From: Thermoplasmata archaeon
Lineage (GTDB): Archaea; Thermoplasmatota; Thermoplasmata; Lutacidiplasmatales; UBA184
Direction: 5' to 3'
NCBI GenBank assembly: GCA_030037815.1
Contig: JASHPZ010000045.1
Coordinates: forward strand, 1 to 32,401
DNA: 32,401 nucleotides
Shown piece by piece: positions 30,554 through 32,401 of the stretch. Positions within the stretch are counted from its first letter, which is position 1. Each line of letters begins with the position of its first letter. The notes under the pieces are model-generated. The model made no database searches. It had not been told where the DNA came from and was given only the letters and a program-made list of their open reading frames with translations. Both the position numbers and the translations under genes were made by a program.

Positions 30554-32218
30554 TCACGACGGTCCGGTGGGGGGCGCCGCCGCGCCGAGCCGGACCTCGA
30601 GGAACTCGAACTCCGGGGTGGTGGCGACCAGGGCGAGCGGCAGGTGCCAGGCGCCGATCCGCCACAAGGACTCCGCGTACCCCGCCTCGCGCGGCAGCCG
30701 CGCCTTCGGCAGCCACTCCGCCTCGGCCGCGGTGAGGCCGTAGAACGCGCGCGCTTCGGCCGAGACCTCGGGCAACCGCAGGAACCCCGTCGCGTAGAGG
30801 TTGCGGAGGAGCGACCGACCGCTCGGCGTGCGGAGGAAGTCGTCCGGCGCCTGGGAGAGGAGGAAGAGACCGGCGTCGTAGTGCCGGACGTGCCGGACGA
30901 CCCGGTCGAGGAACTCGAGCGTCGCGTCGTGGCGTGCGAGCAGATGGGCCTCGTCCACCACCACAAGCTTCGGACCGGGGCGGTCCCGCAGCCGTCCGTA
31001 GAGCCAGTCGAGCAGGTAGGTGAGGTGGAACGGCAACTGATCCTCGGGCACGTGGGAGAGGTCGACCGCCACCGGCGCGCGGAGCTCCCCGAGCGTGGTC
31101 GGTCCGTTCAGCCCCCGCAGGGATCCGGTGCGGAACACGTCCAGGAACGTCCCGAGGCGTCCGGCGGCCGCGGGATCCCCGAGCTCGCGGCCGAGGTCCT
31201 CGAACGTCGGCGTGGCGGTCGACCCCTGGAAGAGGCGGCTCACCGCGCTGTCGAGGGCGGCGCTCTCCTCGTCGCGCAGCGTCGGGAACAGCGCCCGCAG
31301 CATCGTCCCGACGCGGGCCGCTTTCTCGGCCCGGTCCCCGGTCGTCGCGGGGTCGAGCGGGTTCAGCCGCCCCGCGGCCGGGTCGGCGACCGGCACGACC
31401 GTGCCGCCGAGCGCCCGGACGAGGCCCCCGAACTCGCCGAGCGGGTCGAGGACGACGAGGTCGGCGTCCGGGCGCATCCAGCGGGTGCGCAGGAGGAGGA
31501 GCGCCGCGGCGAACGACTTCCCGGCACCGGTCGTCCCGAACAGTCCCCACGAGTAGCTCCCGTGTGCCCAGCGGTCCAGGACGACCGGGCTCGCGTCCGC
31601 GAGCGCCAGCCCGACGAGCACCCCGCCGGGCTCGAACACCGCCTCGTCCCCGAACGGGAACAGGGTCGCGAGCCCGTCGGTCGACAGCGTCTGCCAGTAC
31701 CCCGGCGGGCGGGCGTCGGCGCCGGTGAATTCGAACGGCGCCAGCGCCGCCTTCGCCTCGAACCGCGGCACCTGCGAGCGGAATCCGAGCGCGGTCAACC
31801 GCTCCGCGAGGCGCGCGCGCTCGGCATCCGCCCGACCCCGCGACGACCCGCGGGCGGCGAACCGGATCCCGACCTTCCACAACTCCTGGTGGCGCCGCGC
31901 GACCGCGCGCCCGAGGTTCTCCGCGCTCTCCCGCTCGGCCTCGATCTCGGCGGTCGCCGCGCCGCCGCTGCCCGCGGCGAGCTCCGTCTCGGCGACGGCC
32001 CGCGCGCCGTGCAGCACCTCGAGCGCGTGGGCGGAGGGAAGACGGTACGCTTCGACGGCGGCTTCGACGTCGCCGCCGGCCGTCAGGAGCCGCGCGAGGA
32101 ACCCGAACGGGAGCTCCGCGGGGAACTGGCGGAGGAGGAGCGGTGCCCGATAGCTGCGGCCGACCCGGACCCACGTCGTCCCTTCGGCCCGGGACGGCGC
32201 CGGACCCGGAGCCGTCAT
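30554..32218 (-). CDS. VirB4/TraC-like ATPase (HerA-FtsK superfamily)
   Basis: A 554-residue ATPase of the type seen in conjugation and type IV secretion. Residues 15-190 resemble the VirB4 N-terminal domain (SYRAPLLLRQFPAELPFGFL, DVEAAVEAYRL, then a long charged helix region). The motor domain has Walker A GTTGAGKS (228-235), LVVLDPLGEFGGL near 254-266, Walker B VVVDEAHLL (419-427) and the sensor LSQAPDDFL. It probably moves protein or DNA at the membrane. No relaxase or coupling protein is visible. The ATG at 32218 overlaps the stop of a small membrane protein gene (ATGA), an arrangement common for PrgI/VirB3-VirB4 pairs. Confidence 0.85.
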   Translation of the reverse strand: MTAPGPAPSRAEGTTWVRVGRSYRAPLLLRQFPAELPFGFLARLLTAGGDVEAAVEAYRLPSAHALEVLHGARAVAETELAAGSGGAATAEIEAERESAENLGRAVARRHQELWKVGIRFAARGSSRGRADAERARLAERLTALGFRSQVPRFEAKAALAPFEFTGADARPPGYWQTLSTDGLATLFPFGDEAVFEPGGVLVGLALADASPVVLDRWAHGSYSWGLFGTTGAGKSFAAALLLLRTRWMRPDADLVVLDPLGEFGGLVRALGGTVVPVADPAAGRLNPLDPATTGDRAEKAARVGTMLRALFPTLRDEESAALDSAVSRLFQGSTATPTFEDLGRELGDPAAAGRLGTFLDVFRTGSLRGLNGPTTLGELRAPVAVDLSHVPEDQLPFHLTYLLDWLYGRLRDRPGPKLVVVDEAHLLARHDATLEFLDRVVRHVRHYDAGLFLLSQAPDDFLRTPSGRSLLRNLYATGFLRLPEVSAEARAFYGLTAAEAEWLPKARLPREAGYAESLWRIGAWHLPLALVATTPEFEFLEVRLGAAAPPTGPS

Positions 32219-32401
32219 CGGCCCGCCCCCGGGCCCCTTCGGTGCGCCGCGCGGTCGGCGAACCAGAGCGCGACGACGAACCCCGCGACCAACCCCCCGC
32301 CCAGCCCCCCGACGGCCGGGGCGAGCCGGCCGAGCACGATCGCCTCGCTCGTGCCCCAGCCGACGAGCGCTCCGCCGACGGGGAGGCGCATCGGCCGCGC
32401 G
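32215..32401 (-). CDS. Small membrane protein before the VirB4-like gene (may continue past the window)
   Basis: A short frame ending in TGA at 32217-32215, overlapping the VirB4-like ATG. From ATG 32391 it encodes 58 residues with one or two hydrophobic segments (VGGLGGGLVAGFVVALWF) and a basic end (RAAHRRGPGAGR). The frame is open to the window edge, so this may be only the C-terminus. By position it could be a PrgI/VirB3-like partner of the ATPase; the sequence alone is too short to prove this. Confidence 0.5.
   Translation of the reverse strand, partial: ARPMRLPVGGALVGWGTSEAIVLGRLAPAVGGLGGGLVAGFVVALWFADRAAHRRGPGAGR

Noticed and set aside
1-32401. CRISPR arrays, insertion sequences or transposases
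   Set aside because: No regularly spaced repeats of 20 bp or more, no terminal inverted repeats and no transposase-like proteins were seen.

Overview
The window reads as a chromosomal segment of a high-GC archaeon, most likely a Thermoplasmata-type euryarchaeote; the class is inferred and not proven. Archaeal signs are class III (pilin-type) signal peptides, a FlaI/TadA-like pilus ATPase with separate platform proteins, a FlaH/KaiC-like protein, an AbrB-PhoU fusion regulator, a hexulose-6-phosphate synthase/RraA fusion, and many start codons lying 24-36 bp after a TATA-like element with no Shine-Dalgarno sequence, as expected for leaderless transcripts. Genes inside operons overlap by ATGA or GTGA or have a short purine-rich ribosome site. 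No CRISPR array, transposase or integrase was seen.

Region 1 (1-11071) is a catabolic block: three aldehyde dehydrogenases (gamma-aminobutyraldehyde/betaine-aldehyde type, GapN/semialdehyde type, and methylmalonate-semialdehyde type), three class III PLP aminotransferases (one of them glutamate-1-semialdehyde-mutase-like), a small P-loop kinase overlapping one aminotransferase, a membrane/PH-like protein and an amidohydrolase. The set suits breakdown of omega- or beta-amino acids or polyamines through semialdehydes, but the substrate cannot be read from sequence.

Region 2 (11090-20781) is a cell-surface block: two small membrane proteins; a PstS-type phosphate-binding domain carried on an archaeal pilin N-terminus; a pilus assembly operon (ATPase plus two single-domain platform proteins, the second with a signal peptide and an external Ig-like domain); a pilin-like protein with a PKD-like domain; a FlaH-like protein with a degenerate P-loop; and an ExeA/GspA-like AAA ATPase.

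Region 3 (20785-26742) is phosphate uptake: an AbrB-PhoU regulator, tRNA-Glu(UUC), and pstS-pstC-pstA-pstB-phoU on the minus strand. The promoters of the AbrB-PhoU gene and of pstS share a TAGACTNTAT motif placed 11 bp from the TATA-like element. The most interesting reading of regions 2 and 3 together is a pilin-anchored, possibly pilus-assembled phosphate-binding surface structure encoded beside its assembly machine and its ABC importer, comparable in idea to the sugar 'bindosome' of Sulfolobus.

Region 4 (26974-32401) holds truA, the HPS/RraA fusion, an orphan N4-cytosine-type DNA methyltransferase, an unrecognised Pro/Ala-rich protein, and a VirB4-like ATPase preceded by a small membrane protein cut by the window edge.
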